Of a stretch of 64,000 nt of DNA, positions 38,037 to 44,799 are shown piece by piece (position 1 is the first letter of the stretch; each line of letters starts with the position of its first letter). The notes beneath the pieces are model-generated. The model was not told the origin of the DNA and searched no databases. It saw only the letters and a program-made list of their open reading frames with translations. Made by a program: the position numbers and the translations under genes. This DNA is from Chryseobacterium lacus (lineage in GTDB: Bacteria > Bacteroidota > Bacteroidia > Flavobacteriales > Weeksellaceae). The DNA lies in contig NZ_QPIE01000004.1 of NCBI RefSeq assembly GCF_003336205.1, positions 124,001 to 188,000 on the forward strand, read 5' to 3'.

Positions 38037-38063
38037 TTGATATAATTCCTCTTTTTACATTTG
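38037..38063 (+). promoter_or_regulatory. Promoter of precursor peptide 1
   Basis: TTG (38037-38039), 16 bases, TACATTTG (38056-38063). The leader that follows starts with the repeat shared with cassette 2. Confidence 0.6.
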
Positions 38064-38066
38064 ATA

Positions 38067-38119
38067 TGTCAATAATGACACAAAATCATTAAAAATTATT
38101 TTATGAAAACATTAGAAAA
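38067..38119 (+). repeat. 53-base direct repeat, copy 1, with TGTCA-N4-TGACA inverted repeat
   Basis: These 53 bases equal 40178-40230 except for one position, the first base of the start codon (ATG here, GTG there). The first 14 bases are the perfect inverted repeat TGTCA-ATAA-TGACA, three bases after the -7 box, a likely operator. The repeat ends after codon 5 of the precursor (MKTLEK). Confidence 0.9.
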
Positions 38120-38339
38120 AATTCAAAATTCAATTTTGGAAGAAAAGTTGCTAAATCGACTTTCAATGAAAAATGTTCAAGGTGCAGGAAATAGCACAGG
38201 AGCAGGTGAGGTATGTCAACCAGACCTCACAGGTCAGCTTTCAATATATATTTATACTGGAGATGATTATGTGGAAGGGATTGGGATGATTTATTTTAAT
38301 AAAAAAATCACTGATCGACTGTGTGATATTCAACCTTAA
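38103..38339 (+). CDS. GG-leader type natural product precursor peptide 1
   Basis: 78 residues. The leader MKTLEKIQNSILEEKLLNRLSMKNVQGAG is of the class found in Bacteroidota ribosomal peptides exported by C39-peptidase ABC transporters, though here the expected GG is GA. The core after it (NSTGAGEVCQPDLTGQLSIY and on) contains Thr, Ser, Lys plus Asp/Glu, the residues that ATP-grasp ligases join in graspetides. It is followed by the first secreted family protein. Its own maturase fragment (39431) is wrecked, so any processing would need enzymes encoded elsewhere. Confidence 0.65.
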   Translation: MKTLEKIQNSILEEKLLNRLSMKNVQGAGNSTGAGEVCQPDLTGQLSIYIYTGDDYVEGIGMIYFNKKITDRLCDIQP

Positions 38340-38369
38340 TACACTGATCATAATCTTCTCATTTTATTT

Positions 38370-39434
38370 ATGATGAAAAGGATTTTGTTTATTATGGTAT
38401 GCTTTCTTGGCAAAGCATACCATTGTCAGGATTATACATTGCAGAATAAACCGTTACTTCATTATTATGATCTTGTAAATAAAGCAGAAAACTATATTAC
38501 TAAAAAAAGCTGGGATTCTGCCTTTGTCCATTATAAATTAGCATTTAAGAAAAATAAACAGCCACCGGCAATTGATTTGTATAATAGTATGCTTGTCGCA
38601 TTAAAATTGAACAAGCAGAAATTTGCATCTGGAAAATTCCGCTCGTTACAATGCCTTCATTACCAATTTGAGGATGATTTTGCCAAAAACATGCATGCAT
38701 CTACCAAACAAACTAAATGCAGGAATGTTATAGATGAGAATTATAGATCCGAGTTAGACAAGCTGTATGTTATAGATCAGAAATATAGAAAACTATCTAA
38801 GGGCAATTATGCACAGTACAGAAATGAACTCACCCAAACGGACAGTATTGTAGCGGTAAAATTGATGCAATTAATTTCTAAAAAGGGCTTTCCTAACGAG
38901 TATGATATTGGACTCACTTCTGCCAATAAAGATTTCATGCAAAACTTCTATTTTATTATTCATCATCAGTTAGCAACCAATATTTATAGTCCACAAATTG
39001 TCAATTTTTCTAACCTTTTGGTGAAGGCTTTAAACGACGGAAAAATAACCCCTGCTAATGCTGCGTATCTGATAGACCTTAATAATGGAACTACAAATTA
39101 TGAATTACGTTTGTTTTCAGTGCAAGGAATTGTTAAAAACAACGGAACTATGACAGATTCGATAAGGGCATTGAATAAAGTTGATTATTATATCAGTAAA
39201 GCAATATATCCCGAAAATCAGAATGAGAGAATTAGAAAAATCATTATAGAGAAAAACCAGAATCGAAAAAAAATTGGCTTGAGTAATTTGGAAAATATGC
39301 TGGAAAAAAGTCTTTTCAGAAGAAAAAATAAAGCATTTGTTTTTCCGGATGCTTCGGTCAGCATCAGTAGCTTTGCGACCGATAAAGATATTACTGATTA
39401 TATACAAAATATGGGCTTAATTAAAATCCAATGA
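38370..39434 (+). CDS. Secreted cassette protein 1 (DUF6624-like)
   Basis: 354 residues with a type I signal peptide (KRILFIMVCFLGKAYHCQ). It is a paralogue of the proteins at 40560 and 43719. Shared landmarks: YDLVNKAENYI, FKKNKQPPAIDLYNSML, ELDKLYVIDQKYRKLSKG, TDSIV, LISKKGFPNEYDIG, AAYLIDLNNGT, and NQNRKKIGLSNLE. The pattern DQxYR, D..., GxP..., ...HQ... in the middle resembles DUF6624, a guess from memory of the family. The function is unknown. The stop overlaps the ATP-grasp start by ATGA, so it was cotranslated with the maturase and probably acts in the same system. Confidence 0.75.
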   Translation: MMKRILFIMVCFLGKAYHCQDYTLQNKPLLHYYDLVNKAENYITKKSWDSAFVHYKLAFKKNKQPPAIDLYNSMLVALKLNKQKFASGKFRSLQCLHYQFEDDFAKNMHASTKQTKCRNVIDENYRSELDKLYVIDQKYRKLSKGNYAQYRNELTQTDSIVAVKLMQLISKKGFPNEYDIGLTSANKDFMQNFYFIIHHQLATNIYSPQIVNFSNLLVKALNDGKITPANAAYLIDLNNGTTNYELRLFSVQGIVKNNGTMTDSIRALNKVDYYISKAIYPENQNERIRKIIIEKNQNRKKIGLSNLENMLEKSLFRRKNKAFVFPDASVSISSFATDKDITDYIQNMGLIKIQ

Positions 39435-39594
39435 TTTTATTGATAAGTTTAGCCAACGATTCCGTAACGGATGCTATTTGCAACTATCTCAGTTGTGAAA
39501 ATAAATTTTTTCTTCCCAGAAAGATTTAGAATGTATTGAAAGTTCAGGCAGGGGGTATATTACGAAAGCTATTTCATAAATGCAACCCGTTTTT
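39431..39594 (+). pseudogene. Wrecked ATP-grasp peptide maturase (GwsG-like), cassette 1
   Basis: The ATG overlaps the previous stop and opens MILLISLANDSVTDAICNYL, the same start as the better preserved copy at 41633 (MILLISLDNDTVTDTICNWL). After about 27 codons an internal deletion of roughly 340 bases joins to a piece that matches 42063-42145, reading KDLECIESS...YITKAIS, now out of frame and with a TAA in place of a Glu codon. The match ends at ATGCAACCCGTTTTT (39580-39594), where another deletion begins. Confidence 0.7.
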
Positions 39595-39596
39595 AC

Positions 39597-39704
39597 AGAA
39601 GGGAAGGAAGTTCTCTTTTGGGCTTAAGCGATGCAGCAGAAAATTTGGGTTTTCGTACAATGGGAGTGCAGGTGGATTTCAAAACATTGGTGGAAGAGGT
39701 GCCG
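39597..39704 (+). pseudogene. Scrap of a C39-peptidase ABC exporter
   Basis: One frame of 36 codons reads REGSSLLGLSDAAENLGFRT then MGVQVDFKTLVEEVP. This matches what I know of the N-terminal C39 peptidase domain of Bacteroidota bacteriocin exporters (the stretch after the HitREGtSLlGLSdAAE motif). The catalytic Cys and His and the rest of the transporter are gone. It shows that the decayed cassette once extended into an exporter gene that cuts GG leaders. After position 704 the similarity stops, and the end of the XRE gene begins at 39770. Confidence 0.6.
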
Positions 39705-39769
39705 TCTTATGATTTGATGAATTTATCCATAAAACCATTTTGCTTTTCAAGTAATTCGGAAATACTTTT

Positions 39770-40084
39770 TCAAGTTTCTAAAATAGACTGAATAATTTCG
39801 GTAGGAGTATAGTTGTTTACGGTAACATTGTTAGTATGTGCCACATAATTTCCTTTTCTGAATTTGTTATGAGAAATAACCACATTAGAAACATTTTCTA
39901 AGAGTTCATAGATGTCGATACGGTAAAAATTGCATATTTTGATAATGTTATCCAAACTTGGTTTGGCTTTGTCTGCTTCCCATTTTACGACAGCGGTTTT
40001 TGAAATATCTATCTGTGTAGCAAACTCTTCCATAGAGATACCTTTATCTGTTCGCAGATTACGAAGTTTGGTACCGAGTGTCAT
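39770..40084 (-). CDS. XRE-family transcriptional regulator of cassette 2
   Basis: 104 residues. The HTH is GTKLRNLRTDKGISMEEFATQIDISKTAVVKWEADKAKPSLDNIIKICNFYRI, a complete XRE domain; a tail with NVTVNNYTPTEIIQSILE follows, similar in kind to the end region of the broken regulator at 37580. It is divergent from precursor 2, 129 bases apart, and the shared TGTCA-N4-TGACA element lies in front of that precursor. It is the intact counterpart of the pseudogene and could still control both cassettes. Confidence 0.88.
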   Translation of the reverse strand: MTLGTKLRNLRTDKGISMEEFATQIDISKTAVVKWEADKAKPSLDNIIKICNFYRIDIYELLENVSNVVISHNKFRKGNYVAHTNNVTVNNYTPTEIIQSILET

Positions 40085-40112
40085 AGTATATTTTGTAAAA
40101 AGTTAAAAAAAC

Positions 40113-40138
40113 AAAAGTTACCAAAAAAAGAAACTTTT
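40113..40138. promoter_or_regulatory. Inverted repeat AAAAGTT...AACTTTT in the divergent region
   Basis: Seven-base arms at 40113-40119 and 40132-40138 flank 12 bases, between the XRE start and the -33 box of precursor 2. A second candidate regulator site; weak evidence. Confidence 0.3.
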
Positions 40139-40146
40139 ATTTACCT

Positions 40147-40174
40147 TTGGTTTAAAGAAGCCTTTTTAGTTTTG
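40147..40174 (+). promoter_or_regulatory. Promoter of precursor peptide 2
   Basis: TTG (40147-40149), 17 bases, TAGTTTTG (40167-40174). It is followed three bases later by the shared repeat, the same geometry as in cassette 1. Confidence 0.6.
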
Positions 40175-40177
40175 AAT

Positions 40178-40230
40178 TGTCAATAATGACACAAAATCAT
40201 TAAAAATTATTTTGTGAAAACATTAGAAAA
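40178..40230 (+). repeat. 53-base direct repeat, copy 2
   Basis: Second copy of the element at 38067-38119, differing only at the first base of the start codon. It contains the TGTCA-ATAA-TGACA inverted repeat at 40178-40191. Confidence 0.9.
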
Positions 40231-40471
40231 GTTGGAGAACTTTAAACTTGAGAATGAGAAATTGAAAATGACCAGAGGTGGATCTAGGACACTAGATATA
40301 GGTGTCGGCGGACCTGATACTGGTGCAGGTACTCGTACCGTATGCGACTGGCCATCTCCGGGTTGGACTACTGTAATGGCATTTACAGCAGATTATAGTG
40401 GTCCTGGAGGTATTCTTGGTCTGAATGAAACGGTTCTATGTCAAGAGCCTTCTGTAACAATTTTACCATAA
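40214..40471 (+). CDS. GG-leader type natural product precursor peptide 2
   Basis: 85 residues with a GTG start fixed by the shared repeat. The leader MKTLEKLENFKLENEKLKMTRGG ends in a canonical double glycine, the cut site of C39 peptidases. The core contains glycine-rich stretches, a Cys-Asp-Trp-Pro run (VCDWPSPGWTTV) and Thr/Ser plus Asp/Glu, with a second Cys near the end (LCQEPSV). It is followed by a hairpin with T run and then the second secreted protein. No complete maturase or exporter gene is in the window. Confidence 0.72.
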   Translation: MKTLEKLENFKLENEKLKMTRGGSRTLDIGVGGPDTGAGTRTVCDWPSPGWTTVMAFTADYSGPGGILGLNETVLCQEPSVTILP

Positions 40472-40477
40472 ATATAG

Positions 40478-40548
40478 TGAGAGACTGTCGTAGGAAAATT
40501 ATTATATAATAGTTTAATTAAGGAAAACTTGGTAGTCTCTCATTTTTT
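40478..40548 (+). terminator. Long-loop hairpin with T run between precursor 2 and its companion
   Basis: TGAGAGACT (40478-40486) and AGTCTCTCA (40534-40542) pair perfectly over nine bases around a 47-base AT-rich loop, followed by six T. It may end most transcripts after the precursor so that the peptide is made in excess over the downstream proteins. Confidence 0.6.
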
Positions 40549-40559
40549 ATATTTAGTTT

Positions 40560-41636
40560 ATGAAATTCTTTTTAATAATCTTTATTTTTCTAAGCACATT
40601 TTGCCACTCTCAGAACTATGAAGTGAAGAATCAAGAGTTGTTGATATATTTTGACAATATCCGTCTGGCAGAAAATGCTATCTTAGAAAATCAGCCCCAT
40701 ATTGCTCATTCTTTCTATAAAAAATCTTTTTCGATTAACCAAAGACCATTTGCAAAAGACTTGTATAACAGCATGCTGAATGCAAAAAAACTCGGAATAT
40801 TTGAATATGCATACGATAAATACTCAGCTTTGAAATGTTTGCAATATCCTTTTACTGCGAATTTTGTGAAGAATAATTTTCCTAAAAAGTATGGTAAGAG
40901 AAAAGAAAAATGTAAGAACAATCTGGATATTACTTATAAGAAACAGCTAGATTCATTGTTTGAATTAGATCAATATTATCGAAAATTAGCGGAAGGAAAT
41001 CTTATGAATAAAAAGAAAGAAATTACAGAAAGTGATAGTATTACTTCCACTACATTGTTAAAATTAATCGAACAAAAGGGATTTCCCAGTGAATATGATA
41101 TTGGTTTAAGTTCAATAAACAGTTCACTGATGCAAAATTTCTATCTTATTATTTGGCATCAAATGGCTATGAATCATGTGAGTACGCAAAAAGTTAATTT
41201 TTCTCAAAAGCTCATCGAAGCACTCAATAATGGGAAAATACTTCCGGAACATGCATCTTTCTTAATTGATTTGAATAATGGAACCAGTGATTTCTGGCTT
41301 AGACATTTTACTGTTTTTGGTTTTCTTACAGATAATGGCACTGGCGAATCCATAAGAGATCAGATTTTTAACCAAACTTCGAAAAAGGACTGTTGTTATA
41401 TTCATAATTATTATAAATCGGAAACCCGGGATACGGAGTTTGAAAAGACGATAAATAAAGTAAATAACAACAGAAAAAAATTAGGGCTTTCTTCCTTGGA
41501 GGAAACCGTCAAATTCAGTGTATTCAGTTTGAATAATAATGATTATATATTTCCTCAAAAAATGATAGAAATGTCTTTTGTTTTTACTGAAGAACAAATA
41601 AAAATGCAAAAGGCACCACTTATCAAAATCCCATGA
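40560..41636 (+). CDS. Secreted cassette protein 2 (DUF6624-like)
   Basis: 358 residues, signal peptide MKFFLIIFIFLSTFCHSQ, paralogue of the proteins at 38370 and 43719. It has the same landmarks: FSINQRPFAKDLYNSML, QLDSLFELDQYYRKLAEG, SDSITSTTLLKLIEQKGFPSEYDIGLSS, ASFLIDLNNGTSDFWLRHF, NNNRKKLGLSSLEE. It also has a CC pair (KKDCCYIHNYY) shared with copy 3 but not copy 1. The stop overlaps the ATP-grasp ATG by four bases. Frame and all landmarks are intact, in contrast to the maturase downstream. Function unknown. Confidence 0.77.
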   Translation: MKFFLIIFIFLSTFCHSQNYEVKNQELLIYFDNIRLAENAILENQPHIAHSFYKKSFSINQRPFAKDLYNSMLNAKKLGIFEYAYDKYSALKCLQYPFTANFVKNNFPKKYGKRKEKCKNNLDITYKKQLDSLFELDQYYRKLAEGNLMNKKKEITESDSITSTTLLKLIEQKGFPSEYDIGLSSINSSLMQNFYLIIWHQMAMNHVSTQKVNFSQKLIEALNNGKILPEHASFLIDLNNGTSDFWLRHFTVFGFLTDNGTGESIRDQIFNQTSKKDCCYIHNYYKSETRDTEFEKTINKVNNNRKKLGLSSLEETVKFSVFSLNNNDYIFPQKMIEMSFVFTEEQIKMQKAPLIKIP

Positions 41637-42399
41637 TCCTCTTAATCAGTTTAGACAACGACACGGTGACAGATACTATCTGCAATTGGTTGGCTTTGCA
41701 AAATAAAAAGTTTATTCGAATCAACAGCAGCCAGTCCATAACAGGGATACATTTTGATTTTAATACATCTTCACATTTTATTTCTATAAACGAGAATAAG
41801 TTTAGTCTTAAAGATATTACCTCTGTTTTCTACAGAAACGGAAATATAACGTTCTAAAATTTTTTGTGGGATTTGGATGAAAATATGGAGAAGTTCTTCT
41901 TTTCCGAGTACAAATCAATAGCAGATTTCATTAGCTATTTATTAGAAAAATCAGGTGCCAAGATTTACGGAAACTTTCGTGTGAAAGAAGTAAATAAATT
42001 GAAAGTTCTTCATTTTACAAAACAACTCGGTTTTAAAATATCAGGAAGTCAAATTTTTTCTTCTCCGAAAGATTTAGAATGTATTGAAAGTTCAGACAGA
42101 AGGTATATTACGAAAGCTATTTCAGAAATGCAACCCGTTTTTGTTGATGATGCTTTGTATCTTAATTATACAAGAGATATTCTAATGGAAGAGATTTTAG
42201 AAAAAGAACAGAGAATTATCCCAACGCTGTTGCAGGAAAAATTCACAAAGAATATGAAATTAGAGTTTTTTTCTTTGAAGAGAAAATTTGGGCTATTGCT
42301 ACTTTTGATTTTTCAGGAAACACCGACGTACGGAATATGAAAACCAGTGATAAAAATACATTCCTTATGTTATTGCGAAAATCTAGCTTTTTCTCTTAA
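41633..42399 (+). pseudogene. Decayed ATP-grasp peptide maturase (GwsG-like), cassette 2
   Basis: The best preserved of the three. The frame reads MILLISLDNDTVTDTICNWL..., hits an in-frame TAA at 41855-41857, and continues in the same frame NFLWDLDENMEKFFFSEYKS through GNFRVKEVNKLKVLHFTKQLGFKI and YITKAISEMQPVF. Near 42236-42241 a base is missing from an A run; in the shifted frame the protein goes on as KEYEIRVFFFEEKIWAIATF and DFSGNTDVRNM, the ATP-grasp metal and nucleotide region. It then stops at 42397, short of a full ligase. Such ligases make omega-ester or omega-amide rings in graspetides. Two lesions plus truncation make it inactive. Confidence 0.72.
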
Positions 42400-42514
42400 A
42401 ATTCTTAGTTTACTGCCAGTTTCCATGTTATATTTTTTTTGTATAGAAATTAATTCCTTTAAATTAGGAGTTTATTTCTTTTAGTTTATAAATATTTGAT
42501 TAAAGTTTGTATCA

Positions 42515-43462
42515 ATGGAATTAAAAAAAACAAAACCATTTATTATCAATAGAAAATTAAGTAATTTTTATTATGTTTTGTTTATTTTTTATTTTGTCAG
42601 TTGCAAAACTAACCAAACTAATGCTGGAACAAAACATGAAATAAACTATATTCCTTATTATTTAGAATTGTACAAGGCAGACAGTCTAAGAATGATAGGT
42701 GAAAATGAAGAAGCCTTTAAAAAATTAGATAGTTTATTCACGATTTATGAACCGCTTAACTATTCCGTTACAAAAGAATTGGTTTACTATGTGAAATATG
42801 CAGCATCAACAAAAAAGAACATTAATTATAAGTCACACTTAACCAATCTTATTGCAGAAAGAGGATATCCTTATAAATGGATTATACAAGACAGTGATTT
42901 AATGAATGTCTATATCATTAACGGTTTTTCTAAAAATGATATAAAACAATTGGACAGCATTTTTAATGCCCAGATTAATTGGGAATACAGAAAAGAACTT
43001 AAAGAAATGTTTACCCAAGATCAGTTGAGCCGTGGAAAACTCATCGAACCTTCTGTGGATGAGTACAATGCAAAGCGACTAATACAGCTTATTACCCAAT
43101 ATGGATATCCTGATATAAAAACCGTTGGAAGATTAGAAGAAGATAGAATAATGCTTGGGATTATGTATTTCCATTTATCAAGAATTGATAATTATGCAGG
43201 ACTCAAAAATTTATTGATAGAAAAACTTAAAGAAGGAAAAGCTAATCCTTTTGACATCGAAAATATGATTACCTCAAAATATCTTCTTTATTATCATCAG
43301 GACTATTTTGGAAAAATAGATAGAGAAACGAATGGATTAAAAACAATAAAATTTGATGTTCCTTTAGATACGTTTAATATCCGGAGAAAGAAATATGGGC
43401 TACCCAGTTTACAATTTGCCAGAATGAAATATGATTTCTATAAAAATAATACTAACCCTTAA
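42515..43462 (+). CDS. Lipoprotein distantly related to the cassette proteins (DUF6624-like)
   Basis: 315 residues with a hydrophobic N-terminus ending in a lipobox-like FYFVSC (Cys about 30). The C-terminal half reads ELKEMFTQDQLSRGKLIEP, DEYNAKRLIQLITQYGYPDIKTVG, then IMYFHLSRIDN, which matches the DUF6624 pattern better than the three cassette proteins do. The N-terminal half has a similar helical layout (LYKADSLRMIGENEEAFKKLDSLF). It ends 17 bases before precursor 3. Function unknown; it may be a further, lipid-anchored member of the same system. Confidence 0.65.
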   Translation: MELKKTKPFIINRKLSNFYYVLFIFYFVSCKTNQTNAGTKHEINYIPYYLELYKADSLRMIGENEEAFKKLDSLFTIYEPLNYSVTKELVYYVKYAASTKKNINYKSHLTNLIAERGYPYKWIIQDSDLMNVYIINGFSKNDIKQLDSIFNAQINWEYRKELKEMFTQDQLSRGKLIEPSVDEYNAKRLIQLITQYGYPDIKTVGRLEEDRIMLGIMYFHLSRIDNYAGLKNLLIEKLKEGKANPFDIENMITSKYLLYYHQDYFGKIDRETNGLKTIKFDVPLDTFNIRRKKYGLPSLQFARMKYDFYKNNTNP

Positions 43463-43478
43463 TTTAATTTTTTTTACT

Positions 43479-43628
43479 GTGGAAAATCTTGAAAAATTAG
43501 CTGAATTTCAGCTTAAAAATGAAGAACAATTAAAAATTGTTGGTGGTAATCGAAACACTACCGGTGGAGGAAGTTATGTGGAGTATAACTGGCCAACACA
43601 AGGAGTAAATACATTTGTAACCTACTAG
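43479..43628 (+). CDS. Short GG-leader precursor peptide 3
   Basis: 49 residues from a GTG start. The leader V(M)ENLEKLAEFQLKNEEQLKIVGG has the same charge pattern as the others and a double glycine; the core NRNTTGGGSYVEYNWPTQGVNTFVTY is short and has few acidic residues (one Glu), so it differs from the other two. It lacks the 53-base repeat upstream. The double-glycine leader and the following secreted-family gene make it a real member of the array, though perhaps a remnant. Confidence 0.55.
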   Translation: MENLEKLAEFQLKNEEQLKIVGGNRNTTGGGSYVEYNWPTQGVNTFVTY

Positions 43629-43691
43629 TGATATCTGGGATGGCAACGTTTAGGTTGTACCTATATGATGGAACCATAATTTTAGTTAGAG

Positions 43692-43719
43692 AGAAGCTAA
43701 CATGCCTCTATTTTTTTTA
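43692..43719 (+). terminator. Possible hairpin with T run between precursor 3 and its companion
   Basis: TAGAG and CTCTA can pair around a 14-base loop and are followed by a run of eight T, placed as in cassette 2. The stem is short; an alternative GTTAG...CTAAC pairing exists. Confidence 0.35.
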
Positions 43720-44799
43720 TGAAAAAATTGTTTTTATGTTTAGTTATACTGCATAGTTATTTCGGATTTTCACAAGTCGTGGAAATTACTAATCCTGATT
43801 TAATTAAGTATTATGAGATAATTAACAGAGCTGAAATATCTATCACTAACCAAAATATGAAAGAGGCTTCGCATTTGTACAGGGAAGCTTTTGAGAATAA
43901 TCCTCAACCGCACGGAAAAGATCTTTATAATAGCATGTTAGTTTTTTTAAAAATAAAAAATTATCCTCATGCATATAAGAATTACAGTAAGCTAAAATGT
44001 TTGCAATTCAGTTTCCAAAAAAATTTTCTGGAAAATCATTTTCCCATCCGTTTTAAAAACAAAAAGCAGCGTTGCCAGATAAATCTCGATTATAAACTAA
44101 AGAAAGAATTAGACTCGCTTTATGTTTTAGATCAGAAATACAGGAGGTTATCAAAAGGTGATTACGCCAAGGTTCGTACAGAGCTAACCACTACTGACAG
44201 TATTGTATCCAGTAATTTAGCAAGCCTCATAGCAGAAAAGGGTTTTCCGAACGAATATGATATTGGTTTCGGATCTGCTCATGCGGGGTTTTCTCAGAGA
44301 TTTTATGTGATCATTTTGCATCAACTTGCTAATAATATTTTTAGTCCGCAGGTGATTAATTTTTCGAAACAATTAAACGAAGCATTAAACCAAGGCAAGA
44401 TTTCACCAGAAAGTGCTTCATTTTTATTAGACTTAAATAATGGAAGAAATCAGTTTTTTTCAAAACATTTTGCTATTAATGGATTTGTCTATAGCAACGG
44501 TAGTAATCTTTCAATATGGGATCAAACGGAGAAGGGGATCTCAATTCGCGATTGCTGTTATGTTACTTATGGATTTTATCCTGAAAAACGCACAGAAGAA
44601 CTACATTCTTTTAATAAAGCAGCTCAATGAAAACCGAAAGAAAATTGGTTTGTGTACTATTGATGAATCGATAAAGAAAAGTGAGTTTTCTTTAAAAAAT
44701 AAAGATTTTTTTATTTCGGAAAACACTCAAGAAAATCATTCATTCGATGATGAAAAAGATGCACATTTCCTGAGAGACCATATGTTCAAAATCCAATGA
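43719..44799 (+). pseudogene. Secreted cassette protein 3, frameshifted
   Basis: The signal peptide MKKLFLCLVILHSYFGFSQ and most of the protein are intact: ELDSLYVLDQKYRRLSKG, LIAEKGFPNEYDIG, ASFLLDLNNG. The first frame stops at 44628 after EELHSFNKAAQ. In another frame the paralogue sequence continues IKQLNENRKKIGLCTIDESI and ends at 44799. Joining the frames requires one base change in the TTTTAATAAAG stretch at 44610-44620. The C-terminal 55 residues are therefore lost unless the shift is suppressed. Confidence 0.7.

Noticed and set aside
38067-40230. CRISPR-like repeat
   Set aside because: Only two copies, 2.1 kb apart, overlapping start codons of paralogous genes; this is a duplicated promoter-leader, not an array.
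41864-42340. Independent gene of 158 codons in the peptide island
   Set aside because: It is in the same frame as the ATP-grasp start at 41633 and separated only by one TAA, so it is the middle of the same broken maturase.
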